Notes under the pieces: model-generated
Seen by the model: the letters and a program-made list of their open reading frames with translations, nothing else
Database searches by the model: none
Told to the model about the DNA's origin: nothing
Translations under genes and position numbers: made by a program
In this document: one piece after another, positions 15,531-25,500 of the stretch
How positions within the stretch are numbered: position 1 is the first letter of the stretch
Layout: every line of letters begins with the position of its first letter
NCBI GenBank assembly: GCA_009928785.1
Contig: SABY01000026.1
Coordinates: 1-36,492, forward strand
Reading direction: 5' to 3'
Source: Clostridia bacterium
GTDB taxonomy: Bacteria > Bacteroidota > Bacteroidia > Bacteroidales > 4484-276
Length of the DNA stretch: 36,492 bases

Positions 15531-17915
15531 TTATTTGTCATCTTTCTTTAACACCAACCTATCGGGAAGCAATCCCGGTGAATTAGCGCTAATCACCAAA
15601 AACGAATCCATCGTTTCGGTGCGAACCAACGCAGAGGCAATGCCCGCCTCTGCTATTACCGGATTCTTGCCCAATATTTCCGCGGATCCTTCTACCCTGA
15701 ATTCAACCAGCACATTTGCATCGTAAACTGTATTGCCGCTGCTATCGGTAACCCAGGCATTTACAAAAAATATATCGGGAAAATTTTCATTAATGGCGAT
15801 GCCTTCCAGATCAGCTTTCAGCCGGATATGCGCGGGAGCTCCGGCTGCTGCAACTTCATGACGCGCCGCCTCCTGGCCATCGATGTAGCCGACGGCAGTG
15901 AGTTTCGCCGTTCCAACAGGCACGTTGGCAAACCGAAAAGGTGGAAACACCAGCGAATCAAATACAGAATCTTTAATGGCGGTTTGCCGAGCAAAAACAC
16001 GCTCTCCAACCAACAATTCCACCTCCTTACAATTGCTATAAACTGTGATGTACTGCGACGAAAGATGATTGTTATAGCTGGCAATAAATACCATAGGACC
16101 GGAAACCACGGGCGCAGGATATTGCTCTTGCGGAGGCCGTTGGCTTTGGTAGAAATAGCACGAAAACTTTGGAACCCGGAAAATATCAGCAATGCCCGAT
16201 GCCTCCAGGTCGGTGGCATAGCCGCAGTTGTAATCAAACATGAGCCAGTTAGCATGGCCAATGGTGCCGATGCCTCTGCGGTTGGATGCCGCTGCCTCGG
16301 AGAAGTTGAGCGCCTGCTGCAGCAATCGTTGTTCGCCACTTCCGCGAAGCTGCCTGCTGGTGCGTTCGTCGGCTTTCAGATCACCAAAAGATTTTTGATT
16401 GAAACCTGCATTTTGTGCATAATATTCCCAGTCGCCATATTCGGCCACCAAAACATTACGTTTTCCATTTTTATAAAAATTCCAGTACAAAGGAGGCTGC
16501 CCATGTTGCCTTGCCGGGATAAAGAGATCGTAGGCGGGATAGTCCATCCAGCCGGCCGAGTAGCTATCGCCGAAAGGCAACTCCTCGTCGAGGATTTCGT
16601 TTACCGTCTGCATGTACTTGTCCGTCATCTGCGATTCGTTGAGCGACAGCTCCCAAAAAGCCACACATGCGTGATTTCGGTCGCGTCGAATCAAATCACG
16701 ACAATCCTGATAAGAATTTTGGATAAACACCGAATCCCCAAAAAATTGCCATCCGGGAATACAATCCATCACCAACAACCCAAGTACGTCGCAGGCATCC
16801 ATGAAAGCCTCAGCATGTGGATAATGCGACAGCCGCACAAAATCGAATCCTGCGCTCTTTATTTTTACCGCGTCGCGCCACTGCGCCTCATCCGACAAGG
16901 CATAGCCCACAAAAGGATATTCCTGATGGCGGTTGGTGCCACGCAGAAATTGCTTTTCACCGTTTACAAAAAAGCCACTATCGTTTAACTCAATTTTCCG
17001 GATGCCAATGTTAAGACTTGTCGAGTCGAGAAGGCGCTCGCCGGCCATCAGTTCCACCAGCAACCGGTAAAGCTGTGGCTGCTGTGGCGACCACAACTGA
17101 GGATCATCCACCACCAACTCCTGCCTTACTGTCGTGGTGCTGCCCGGCTGCACAAGTGCTTCCTCGGAGCGGAAACGAAATATTTGTCCTGACGAAGAAA
17201 TCAGCGTAGCCAGCAAGCGAACCTTTTTTGCAGAACCGCTTTCGTTTTTTGTCTGCACACGAAGCACACCCTGCGCCTGCTCAGCATTTACTTTATCAAA
17301 ATGCACCAGCACGCCGCCGCCGGCTGCCTCATCAGCAGCAACAGCATCGGTGATAAAAATTTTCCCCGTAGTGATCAGATAGACATTACGATAGATGCCG
17401 CCAAAATAATTAAAGTCGAGATCGGCAAGCGCCTTACCCGGCGGAACCTGTGCATTGTCCGTGTTTTCCAACCAAACATCTATCTGGTTGGCGGTATCTG
17501 GCCGCAGTAGCGGAGTGGCGTCAACCGTAAAAGGTAGGTAACCGCCGCTGTGGGTCAGCACTTTTTCATTATTAATAAAAATGGTTGCCACCTGCATCGC
17601 TCCTTCAAAATAAATAAAGAACTTCCGGTTGGTGGTATCGCTTACGCTAAATGTTTTTACGTAATGCCCCGTGCCCTGAAACTGATCGTTGACCACCAGG
17701 GGTTCGATGCGCATGGTGTGCGGCAGGTTGATGGTTTCCCATTCTGTAAAAGTGGTGTCGCCGGTCGCTTGGCGCGAAAATTGCCAATCGCTGCCGAAAT
17801 TCTCGGTGGTACGAAATACATTGTCATCAGATCGGGCGCAACTTACAATCGTAACAGAAATTACGAAAAGAATAAATATTTTCAGGCTGATGCTGAGGTC
17901 AGATTGACAGCTCAT
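15531..17915 (-). CDS. GH2 family beta-galactosidase-like lipoprotein
   Basis: This 794-residue glycoside hydrolase is probably a beta-galactosidase that finishes galacto-oligosaccharides. The ATG at 17915 is chosen: it gives a signal peptide with lipobox TIVSC (Cys26) and lies 7 bp after the preceding galactanase stop. The frame stays open upstream to 18095, but only inside that gene. Order: sugar-binding jelly roll (about 35-185, INLPHTMR, YFEGAMQVATIFIN), Ig-like domain (190-305), TIM barrel (305-560) starting GIRKIELNDSGFFVNGEKQFLRGTN, then Ig-like C-terminal domains. The acid/base is E427 in SLNESQ and the nucleophile probably E492 in VAEYGDWEYY. GH2 also contains glucuronidases and mannosidases; the galactanase neighbours favour galactose. 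Confidence 0.85.
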   Translation of the reverse strand: MSCQSDLSISLKIFILFVISVTIVSCARSDDNVFRTTENFGSDWQFSRQATGDTTFTEWETINLPHTMRIEPLVVNDQFQGTGHYVKTFSVSDTTNRKFFIYFEGAMQVATIFINNEKVLTHSGGYLPFTVDATPLLRPDTANQIDVWLENTDNAQVPPGKALADLDFNYFGGIYRNVYLITTGKIFITDAVAADEAAGGGVLVHFDKVNAEQAQGVLRVQTKNESGSAKKVRLLATLISSSGQIFRFRSEEALVQPGSTTTVRQELVVDDPQLWSPQQPQLYRLLVELMAGERLLDSTSLNIGIRKIELNDSGFFVNGEKQFLRGTNRHQEYPFVGYALSDEAQWRDAVKIKSAGFDFVRLSHYPHAEAFMDACDVLGLLVMDCIPGWQFFGDSVFIQNSYQDCRDLIRRDRNHACVAFWELSLNESQMTDKYMQTVNEILDEELPFGDSYSAGWMDYPAYDLFIPARQHGQPPLYWNFYKNGKRNVLVAEYGDWEYYAQNAGFNQKSFGDLKADERTSRQLRGSGEQRLLQQALNFSEAAASNRRGIGTIGHANWLMFDYNCGYATDLEASGIADIFRVPKFSCYFYQSQRPPQEQYPAPVVSGPMVFIASYNNHLSSQYITVYSNCKEVELLVGERVFARQTAIKDSVFDSLVFPPFRFANVPVGTAKLTAVGYIDGQEAARHEVAAAGAPAHIRLKADLEGIAINENFPDIFFVNAWVTDSSGNTVYDANVLVEFRVEGSAEILGKNPVIAEAGIASALVRTETMDSFLVISANSPGLLPDRLVLKKDDK

Positions 17916-17922
17916 GGGAAAA

Positions 17923-19044
17923 TCACTTATAGGTTTCTTTATCAAAAAAATCGAAAGCCGGCAGTGCTTCATTGCCATTGGCGGCATCAAAAAATGCAGC
18001 GTTATCCCAGTGGGAACCTTGACCCCAGAGGGTGGAGCAAGAAGTCGAAATCCAGGCAGGCTCCCAATATACCACGCCTTGTCCGCCACCATCACGCGTA
18101 AGTCGTACCAAGTCTTTCAGGTAATCAAGCTGCCCTTGAGGTGAAGGTGGATATTCGGCAATAAGCGCCTCTTCGCCCAGGATATTTCCGGCGGCATCGG
18201 CATCTTGCATTGTGTGAGGATAAGCCGTTTCTACAATCATCACCTGCTGGCCGTAGAGCTTGCGCAACGAATCCAATGCCTGCGGAATATCCTGAAACTT
18301 GTAGGTTGACCATTTGGGATAATACGACAGCCCAATCCATTCAAAATCTGCCAGCCCATTATCTGTGGCTTCGCGCATCCACCAGAAAGCATTTTCGGGC
18401 TGCGCAATGTGAATCATCTTTTGGATGTTGTTGCCACTGGTTTTATTAAAAACATCCACTGCCGCTATTCCTTTATTTAATAAAAAAATATTCCGCTTCC
18501 AGTTGATGCTGTCGGTAAACATGTTGTCTTCGGGTTGCATGATTTCGATGTTCACCTCATTGCCAATCTGCACCATAAGCGGAACCAATCCGGCATGAGC
18601 AAGATTTCGCAGTGTGTTGAAGGTGTAATTGTAAATTGAATCTGCTAATATTTCCAGACTGTTGATGTGTTGCCAGGCAGCAGGAATCACCTGATGCTGC
18701 GGGTCAGCCCAGGTATCGGAATAATGGAAATCGAGCAACACCGCCATGTTGTTTTCTTTGGCGCGTTGCATGGTTTTTTTCACGTCATCATAACCTGACC
18801 ACATGCTATCGGGCGAATGCCACAGACGCACCCGCACCAGGTTGCAGCCTTCGTTAGCAAAGAGCACAAAAGGATCGATGGCGTTGCCATTTTGCCGATA
18901 TGTTCCGCCGCAGGCTTCCATTTCGTTTACGTACGATAAATCGGCACCGTAATAAAATGTGTCATCGTTTTGCTTTGGCTGAGGCTGCTGACAACCGGCA
19001 AAAAAAAGGAACAATGTTGTCGCGATAAAAATGCTACTTTTCAT
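17923..19044 (-). CDS. GH53 endo-beta-1,4-galactanase, lipoprotein
   Basis: This 373-residue arabinogalactan endo-beta-1,4-galactanase cuts galactan side chains of pectin. The signal peptide ends in lipobox FFAGC (Cys18), so the enzyme should be anchored in a membrane. The GH53 barrel fills the rest: GADLSYVNEMEACG, RVRLWHSP, LLDFHYSDTWADP, the acid/base E163 in QIGNEVN and the nucleophile E272 in IVETAYP, with YWEPAWIS near the end. It overlaps the upstream GH53 gene by 11 bp and is followed 7 bp later by the GH2 gene. It shares most core motifs with its upstream neighbour, so the pair probably arose by duplication. Confidence 0.93.
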   Translation of the reverse strand: MKSSIFIATTLFLFFAGCQQPQPKQNDDTFYYGADLSYVNEMEACGGTYRQNGNAIDPFVLFANEGCNLVRVRLWHSPDSMWSGYDDVKKTMQRAKENNMAVLLDFHYSDTWADPQHQVIPAAWQHINSLEILADSIYNYTFNTLRNLAHAGLVPLMVQIGNEVNIEIMQPEDNMFTDSINWKRNIFLLNKGIAAVDVFNKTSGNNIQKMIHIAQPENAFWWMREATDNGLADFEWIGLSYYPKWSTYKFQDIPQALDSLRKLYGQQVMIVETAYPHTMQDADAAGNILGEEALIAEYPPSPQGQLDYLKDLVRLTRDGGGQGVVYWEPAWISTSCSTLWGQGSHWDNAAFFDAANGNEALPAFDFFDKETYK

Positions 19045-20740
19045 ATTTCAAAAACTTTTGTGTAATGACTTTGGAATCTTTTGTAATGATTTTTAAAAAA
19101 TAAACGCCGGAAGGAAAATCAGCAATATCCATTTTTACAGATTGTGATGGAAAAAAGGAATTGCTTTTTAATAGTTTGCCAAAAGCATCGTAAACTACAA
19201 TGCTGCTAATCATCTCGCGGCCTTGCAGCCAAATAGCATCTGAGGCTGGATTAGGGAAAACCCGGACTGTCGGCAGTTGCCATTCCGCCACAGCGGTGCC
19301 GCCAATTGCGTTGCAGCTACTCCATACAAAAGCCAGAAGTGCAGCAGTGTCAGCCATCACATAGCGCCGGTGGTTGCCCCAGTACAAAGCACATTCGGCG
19401 GGCACGGTTTCGCGTGAAGCGTCGAGCCAGTTGTTGTTGTTGCGAAAAATATAAGCGCCCCGGCTGCGGCCGGGAATGGTAGTTTGGTAACTAAAAATAT
19501 TGCCGCTGGCAGATTGCATCGGGACAAGTTGCCAGGGCAGGCCGGTAAAGTCGCCGGTAACAAAAACGCCCTGACTTGTATCCACGCCGGTCATGTCCAC
19601 CATAAAAGTTACAGGCATGTCGTCAAGTGCCGTAGGTTTTATTTCATAATCATAATCCATAAAACCGATTCCTTCGCGCAACTCATGATCGAAATCGAAA
19701 AAGGCAGCATTCTCCCAACTGGAGCCGCACGCTGTCGAAACCCATGCCGGTTCCCAGTAAATCACGGCGCTGCCACCGCTCTCTTTCACCAGCCACGACA
19801 ACTCAGTGAGGAAGTCGCGCTGATTTTCAGGCGATGGCTGATTGCCGTAAGAGGGTAGTAAGTTGTCGGCGCCCAGTAAGTTATTGGTGTTGTCCGCCCA
19901 GGATAGTGTGAAAGGATAAGCCGTTTCAACAATCATCACTTCCTTGCCGTATGTTTGCCTAAGCGCTGCCACCGCTGCCGCAGCTTCTCTTACGCTCATC
20001 ACCGACCAACCGGGATAATAAGAAAATCCGATGATATCGAAATCATCCAGCCCATTAGCTGAAGCATCGGCAAACCACCAAAGCGCATTTTCGGGTTGCG
20101 CGATGTGAATAACAGTTTTTATAGAGGCCGCCGCCAGCGCATTGATATCGGTGACAGCCTGCTGCGCCCGTTGCAGCAACAACACATTGCGTGGCCAATT
20201 ATTTGGATAGAGCGGCTCATCAGGCTTTAACAGGATGTTGCCGTTTATTTCATTGCCCAGTTGCACCAGCTCCGGCAGCAAATCCTGCAGGTGAAGTTGG
20301 TAAAGTATATTGTAGGTGTAATTGTACAACGAATCCGCCAGCACCTGAAGGTCGTCGATCTGCTGCCAGGCCAGCGGGCGTAGCTGTGCGCCGGGATCGG
20401 CCCAGGTGTCGGAGTAATGGAAGTCGAGCAACACCTGCATGCCGGTGGCTTTTGCGCGCGCTATCGACACCTTCACATCGGCCAGCGAGTTGTAAATTCC
20501 AGCGGGCGTGTGCCACAACCGGAAGCGGGCAATGCCGGCGCCACGCTCTCCAAAAATAACGAAAGGGTCTTTGGCAACGCCATTTTCATAATAAATTGCA
20601 CCACAATCTTCCATCGCATTTACAAAAGAAAGATCGGCACCCGTGCGAAAGGCTTGGCTGGAGGCAGGCAGAATTATTAGCGTGAGTATTGCCGTAAGGC
20701 CAAAGGTCAGATAACGGATCGGGTGCAATGTTTTATTCAT
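19034..20740 (-). CDS. GH53 endo-beta-1,4-galactanase with T9SS tail
   Basis: This is a secreted galactanase of 568 residues and the first gene of the galactan operon. A signal peptide (1-30, ending SSQA) precedes the GH53 barrel (31-365) with LLDFHYSDTWADP, acid/base E164 in LGNEING and nucleophile E272 in IVETAYP. Residues 372-475 form a small beta domain (VTFMVDMTGVDTSQGVFVTGDFTG) of a type seen in secreted Bacteroidota glycosidases, possibly carbohydrate-binding. The end (VRVFPNPASDAIWL to the terminal KFLKYEK) is a type A sorting domain for the type IX secretion system, so the protein should reach the surface or medium. Its 3' end overlaps the next galactanase gene by 11 bp. Confidence 0.93.
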   Translation of the reverse strand: MNKTLHPIRYLTFGLTAILTLIILPASSQAFRTGADLSFVNAMEDCGAIYYENGVAKDPFVIFGERGAGIARFRLWHTPAGIYNSLADVKVSIARAKATGMQVLLDFHYSDTWADPGAQLRPLAWQQIDDLQVLADSLYNYTYNILYQLHLQDLLPELVQLGNEINGNILLKPDEPLYPNNWPRNVLLLQRAQQAVTDINALAAASIKTVIHIAQPENALWWFADASANGLDDFDIIGFSYYPGWSVMSVREAAAAVAALRQTYGKEVMIVETAYPFTLSWADNTNNLLGADNLLPSYGNQPSPENQRDFLTELSWLVKESGGSAVIYWEPAWVSTACGSSWENAAFFDFDHELREGIGFMDYDYEIKPTALDDMPVTFMVDMTGVDTSQGVFVTGDFTGLPWQLVPMQSASGNIFSYQTTIPGRSRGAYIFRNNNNWLDASRETVPAECALYWGNHRRYVMADTAALLAFVWSSCNAIGGTAVAEWQLPTVRVFPNPASDAIWLQGREMISSIVVYDAFGKLLKSNSFFPSQSVKMDIADFPSGVYFLKIITKDSKVITQKFLKYEK

Positions 20741-20810
20741 AAGAATTAAATTTTTGACTTCATAACCCAGCCGTTTGGGGTGGGATTTGGGAAAACCTAA
20801 ACAGATACCC

Positions 20811-20835
20811 GCAGGCTAAAGCCTGCAATTTTTTT
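20811..20835 (+). repeat. Short hairpin GCAGGC-TAAA-GCCTGC
   Basis: GCAGGC (20811-20816) and GCCTGC (20821-20826) flank TAAA, and a T-rich run follows on the plus strand only. Both neighbouring genes run on the minus strand, where no U-tract follows, so its use as a terminator for the MOSC-MogA gene is doubtful. Two similar stems occur at 22432-22446 and 22476-22490. Confidence 0.55.
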
Positions 20836-20842
20836 AGAATCA

Positions 20843-21760
20843 TCAATGTATCTCGATGCTGTGGATCATATAAAACAGATGCTGCAGGTGTTTGGTGATT
20901 TCGGTGATGTGTTCGGTAGCGCCCCGCACCGAGCCGGGAATGGCAAAGAGCAGTGTGTTGCCGTTAGCGCCGGCCACCGCTCTGCTGGTGAGGGCGGCAG
21001 GTTTCTCAATGCCATATTTCCAGCGTATCATCTCGATGATGCCGGGAATAGGTTTTTTGATAAATTCGTTCATCACTTCCGGGGTGATATCGCGCGGCCC
21101 AATGCCTGTGCCACCCGTGGTGATGATGATATCTGTGGCAGACAAGGCGCCTTTGAGCAGCGCGCGAAGCTGCATTTCGCTGTCGGGAATCACCACATTT
21201 TCAATTTTCAGACGCCAGTCTATTTTATCAAAATAATCTTGCAAAACTGCCGACACTGCCGGGCCGCTTTTATCTTCGTATATACCCCGGCTGGCGCGGT
21301 CGCTCAGCGTAATTACCAGCGCTTTGAAAACTCTGGGTATGTGATGCATCACGTCGCCGGAATGAAGCTCGCCGGGATGGGCTACACGGCAAAAGATACC
21401 TTCGCGCGGCATCACGTAATTGCCAGGCTCACGAAACTGATCGTGGAAAGGTTTGCCTTTTTGCACCACCTCCAGCACCACTTCATCTTTTACAAACTTA
21501 TCGAAGATACGCACATCGGTGACGGTGGTAGTTTCAAAAAGAATATTCTCGGCAAACTGCCCCGGTGCCAGTGGTCGTGCGCCGGTGATATCATAAAAAC
21601 GCTGTGCATGCGCTACGTCAAACATGCTCACAGGCCGGCTGGAACCAGCATGGACATCACCGGCAACGCCTTCGGATTCCAGAATCAATTTTTCTGCGGG
21701 TAACTTGCGGCCGCGTTCGCCGGCGGCATTGGTGGCTAATATTTTTATAGTTTCTGTCAT
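20843..21760 (-). CDS. MOSC-MogA fusion, molybdenum cofactor protein
   Basis: This 305-residue protein joins an N-terminal MOSC domain (about 1-140) to a MogA/MoaB domain (about 145-305). The second half has VITLSDRASRG and the hallmark TTGGTGIGPRDITPE (214-228) of molybdopterin adenylyltransferase, which activates molybdopterin for metal insertion. MOSC domains occur in sulfurases and molybdo-enzymes that handle sulfur. Compared with the separate MOSC gene upstream, the fused domain has lost the cysteines of GKKCHGTGC and GNC: the matching stretch here is GKPFHDQFR and GNY. It starts 40 bp after that gene ends, in the same operon. No other cofactor genes are in the window. Confidence 0.9.
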   Translation of the reverse strand: MTETIKILATNAAGERGRKLPAEKLILESEGVAGDVHAGSSRPVSMFDVAHAQRFYDITGARPLAPGQFAENILFETTTVTDVRIFDKFVKDEVVLEVVQKGKPFHDQFREPGNYVMPREGIFCRVAHPGELHSGDVMHHIPRVFKALVITLSDRASRGIYEDKSGPAVSAVLQDYFDKIDWRLKIENVVIPDSEMQLRALLKGALSATDIIITTGGTGIGPRDITPEVMNEFIKKPIPGIIEMIRWKYGIEKPAALTSRAVAGANGNTLLFAIPGSVRGATEHITEITKHLQHLFYMIHSIEIH

Positions 21761-21800
21761 GATAAATAAAATGAGTTATAAAAATCTAAAATAATACCAG

Positions 21801-22244
21801 TCAGCCTTTCGACAGATATTTTATCTCGTCGCCGGCGCGTATGCTGCCTGGACGAAGAACCCGGGCAAAAATACCTTCTTTGGGCATCACGCAGTTGCCA
21901 ACCTCCTTAAAGATGGCGCAGCCGGTGCCATGGCATTTCTTGCCGATTTGCGTTACCTCAAGCTCTGTTGCTCCAATCATCAGGCGGTCGCCGGGCTGTG
22001 CCTGGTGCAACATGATCCCTTCGGTGGTAATATTTTCGGCAAACTCGCCCCACCCCACTTTACGCCCGGCCAGGCGGCTCCACTTTTCGATACTTTCGCG
22101 CGCCAGCAAACTCACCTGCCGGTGCCACTCGCCGGCATGTGCATCGCCCTGCACACCCCGGGCATCGAGGTCGATGGAAACTGCGGGGGTTTTTATGGTT
22201 CCTTTCGCAGTGGAAATATTAACACTTACAACTTTTATGTCCAT
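21801..22244 (-). CDS. Single-domain MOSC protein
   Basis: This 147-residue protein is a stand-alone MOSC domain. It shows ARGVQGDAHAGEWHRQVSLLA, a GEFAENITTEGI segment, the Cys-bearing GKKCHGTGCAIFKEVGNC near residues 101-118, and CVMPKEGIFARVLRPG. The domain is thought to bind sulfur or molybdopterin. The gene precedes the MOSC-MogA fusion by 40 bp, and the two MOSC domains align over their whole length, indicating an old duplication with fusion of one copy. A perfect -7-like box, TATCTTTG on the minus strand at 22270-22277, lies about 20 nt before the expected transcript start codon region. Confidence 0.9.
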   Translation of the reverse strand: MDIKVVSVNISTAKGTIKTPAVSIDLDARGVQGDAHAGEWHRQVSLLARESIEKWSRLAGRKVGWGEFAENITTEGIMLHQAQPGDRLMIGATELEVTQIGKKCHGTGCAIFKEVGNCVMPKEGIFARVLRPGSIRAGDEIKYLSKG

Positions 22245-22269
22245 ACGCTAATTTGATTTTAGTCAGCGG

Positions 22270-22277
22270 CAAAGATA
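22270..22277 (-). promoter_or_regulatory. Candidate -7 box of the MOSC operon
   Basis: TATCTTTG on the minus strand fits TAnnTTTG and is 25 bp before the ATG at 22244, a common leader length. No -33 element was found at 19-22 bp further upstream, so the call rests on this box and its position. Confidence 0.4.
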
Positions 22278-22399
22278 ATGGAAAGAAGAAGTGCGCGAGG
22301 CGCAGGGCGCAAGGAACAGGGTGTTAAGGCGGTGTTTGTAATCTCACATATGGTGTTTTGGTGATTGGACGAAACAGGAATTTAGCCAGGCGCATGTTT

Positions 22400-22523
22400 G
22401 GACGAGGTCGCTCCTCGTCCACTTTATTCTTACAGGCTTTGCCTGTTTTCATTCCACAATAATTTCGTTAAAAACGCAGGCACAGCCTGCAAGAATAGAT
22501 GCAGCTTAGGTTCAACCTAAGCT
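22400..22523 (-). terminator. Cluster of hairpins after metH, including a probable terminator
   Basis: Four short palindromes lie between metH and the MOSC gene: GGACGAGG/CCTCGTCC (22400-22420), ACAGGC/GCCTGT (22432-22446), GCAGGC/GCCTGC (22476-22490) and AGCTTAGGTT/AACCTAAGCT (22503-22523, one-base centre). On the minus strand the 22476-22490 stem is followed by GTTTTT, which makes it a plausible metH terminator. The others lack a U-tract and may be repeat elements. The rest of the 292-bp gap shows only the MOSC -7 box. Confidence 0.55.
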
Positions 22524-22536
22524 GAACTCGTGCGTG

Positions 22537-25500
22537 TTATTTATAATTAAGATTCACATTCAGCAACTTTTCGGCTTGTGCGACGGAGATGCCTTTGCGG
22601 CGCGCGTAGTCGGTGACCTGATCCTGTGAAAGATTCCCCAGATTAAAATATTGCGCTTGCGGATGCGCGAAAAAATATCCGCTCACAGAGGCGCCCGGAA
22701 CCATGGCAAAGCTTTCGGTGAGTTGGATGCCAACATCCTCCGCTTTGAGCGCATCAAATAGTGTTCGTTTCTCGCTGTGTTCGGGACAGGCCGGATAGCC
22801 CGGCGCCGGACGGATGCCCTGGTATTTCTCACGGAGCATTTCTTCGACAGTCAGTTGCTCGTCGGGAGCATACGGCCAAAACTCCTTTCGGACGCGATGA
22901 TGGATCAATTCGGCAAAGGCTTCCGCCAGCCGGTCCGCCATAATTTTTATCATAATGGCGTTGTAGTCGTCGTTGTCGGCCTCGTATTGTTTTACCCACT
23001 GCTCTACGCCAATGCCCGCCGTTACCGCAAAGCCACCAATATAATCCGTAATACCGGTTTCTTTTGGCGCGATGAAATCAGCGAGGCAGAGGTTGGGAGC
23101 ATCGCTGGGTTTTTGCTGCTGGTTGCGCAGAAAACGGAAAGAGGCCAGCGGATGGTTTGCCTCCTTATTCTCGAAAATCTGAACATCGTCGCCTATTGAA
23201 TGGGCAGGCCAGAAGCCAATAACGCCGGAGGCTTTTAGCATTTTTTTGTTAATAATTTCGTCGAGCATTGCATTGCCATCGTCGAACAGTTTGCGCGCTT
23301 CCTCGCCCTTGAGCGGATCGTCGAAGATGGCAGGATATTTCCCGTTGATGCGCCAGGTGTGGAAGAAGAAAGTCCAGTCGATATAGTTACGGATTTCGGC
23401 AAGATCGTAATCTTCAAAATTTTTGATTCCTATAAAAGCAGGCGCGTACACATCACTATCTTTCCAATCGATTTCGATCCTGTTTTGACGCGCCTGTTCC
23501 AACGAAATATAGGGCGTTTCAAGGCGGCGGTTTTCGTAGTTCTCGCGTACGGTCTGGTATTTCTGTTGGATAGTTTTGACAAAATCCTCTTTCCTTTCCG
23601 CCGAAACCAATGCCGAAACCACCGCCACGCTGCGGGATGCATCGCGCACATGCACGACAGGCGGCGCATACTGCGGATCGATCTTTACGGCAGTGTGTAT
23701 CTCGCTGGTGGTGGCGCCGCCAATGAGCAGCGGGATTTGCATCTTGCGCAGCGTCATCTCCTGCGCCACATTTACCATCTCCTCGAGCGACGGGGTAATC
23801 AATCCGCTAAGCCCGATGATGTCAACCTTTTCCGCTACAGCGGTATCCAGAATTTTTGTTGCCGGCACCATCACGCCCAGGTCGATCACCTCAAAATTAT
23901 TACAAGCCAGCACCACGCCCACGATGTTTTTGCCGATGTCGTGCACGTCGCCTTTTACGGTAGCCATCAGCACTTTGCCGGCAGTATGTCTGCCGCCACC
24001 GTCGGCTTTCTCGGCTTCGATGTAGGGCAGCAACACAGCCACCGCCTTTTTCATCACACGCGCACTTTTTACAACCTGTGGCAAAAACATCTTGCCTGAA
24101 CCGAAAAGGTCGCCTACCACGTTCATGCCGTCCATCAGTGGCTGCTCAATTACATCGAGCGCGCGTGGATAAAGTTGGCGCGCCTCTTCTACATCTTCAT
24201 TTATATGGCTGACGATGCCTTTGATGAGGGCGTGTTTGAGGCGCTCCTGAACGGGTTCTTTGCGCCAGGCATCCTCCTGCTCCGGAGTTTTTTCTTTGTC
24301 TTTAAGTTTTTCAGCGAAAGCGATAAGCCGGTCGGTGGCATCTTTGCGGCGATTGAGCACCACATCTTCGATAAGCTGCAAGAGATCGGGAGGAATTTCG
24401 TCGTAAATCTGCAACATCCCCGGATTGACGATGCCCATGTCCATGCCCGCTTTGATGGCGTGATAGAGAAATACCGAGTGCATGGCTTCGCGCACCTGGT
24501 TGTTGCCCTGAAAGGCAAACGAAAGATTGCTCACACCGCCGCTCACCCGTGCGTGCGGTAGGTTTTGTTTTATCCAGCGGGTGGCCTCGATGTAATCTAC
24601 CGCGTAGTTGTTGTGCGCTTCGATGCCTGTACCCACCGTAAGAATGTTGGGATCGAAAATAATGTCGGACGGCGGGAAGCCGACTCGCTGAGTGAGCAGG
24701 TTGTAAGCGCGCTGGCAAATTTCGGTTTTGCGCTGCAGGTCGGCTGCCTGCCCCTCCTCGTCGAAGGCCATGACGATAACTGCTGCGCCATATTTGCGGG
24801 CCAGCCGCGCCTGCCGCAGAAATTCCGCTTCGCCCTCTTTGAGGCTGATGGAGTTGACAACAGATTTGCCCTGAAGGCATTTTAGTCCGGCTTCGATTAC
24901 ACTCCATTTGGACGAATCGACAACGATGGGCAACCGCGCAATGTCAGGCTCCGACATGATCATATGGAGGAAGTTGGTCATCTCCAGCTCGCTGTTGAGC
25001 ATGGCTTCGTCCATGTTAACGTCGATCATCTGTGCGCCGCCTTCTACCTGATGGCGGGCAATAGCAAGCGCTTCTTCGTAGTTTTTTTCGCGTATAAGAC
25101 GGGCAAATTTCTTCGATCCGCTTACGTTGGTGCGTTCGCCGATATTAATAAAATTACTCCCCTGCCAGGCGATGAGCGGCTCCAGTCCGCTGAGGCGGAG
25201 CTGCGGTGGTAACTCAGGAACCAGGCGCGGTTTTCCGGCGGCAGCTATTTTGGCGAAAGCCCGGATATGATCGGGTGTGGTGCCGCAACAGCCACCAATA
25301 ATATTGGCATAACCACTCTCGACGAAGCCACGCAGTTGCTCCGCCATGGCTTCGGGCGACTCGTCGTATTCGCCAAACTGGTTGGGCAGGCCGGCGTTGG
25401 GATATACACTGACAAACATGGGCGCTTTGGCGGAAAGCTCTGCCAGATAAGGGCGCATCTCTTTGGCGCCGAGGGCGCAGTTGAGCCCGACGCTAAGCAG

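Noticed and set aside
20811..20835. Terminator for the MOSC-MogA gene
   Set aside because: The U-tract is on the plus strand while the gene is on the minus strand. It is kept only as a repeat hairpin.
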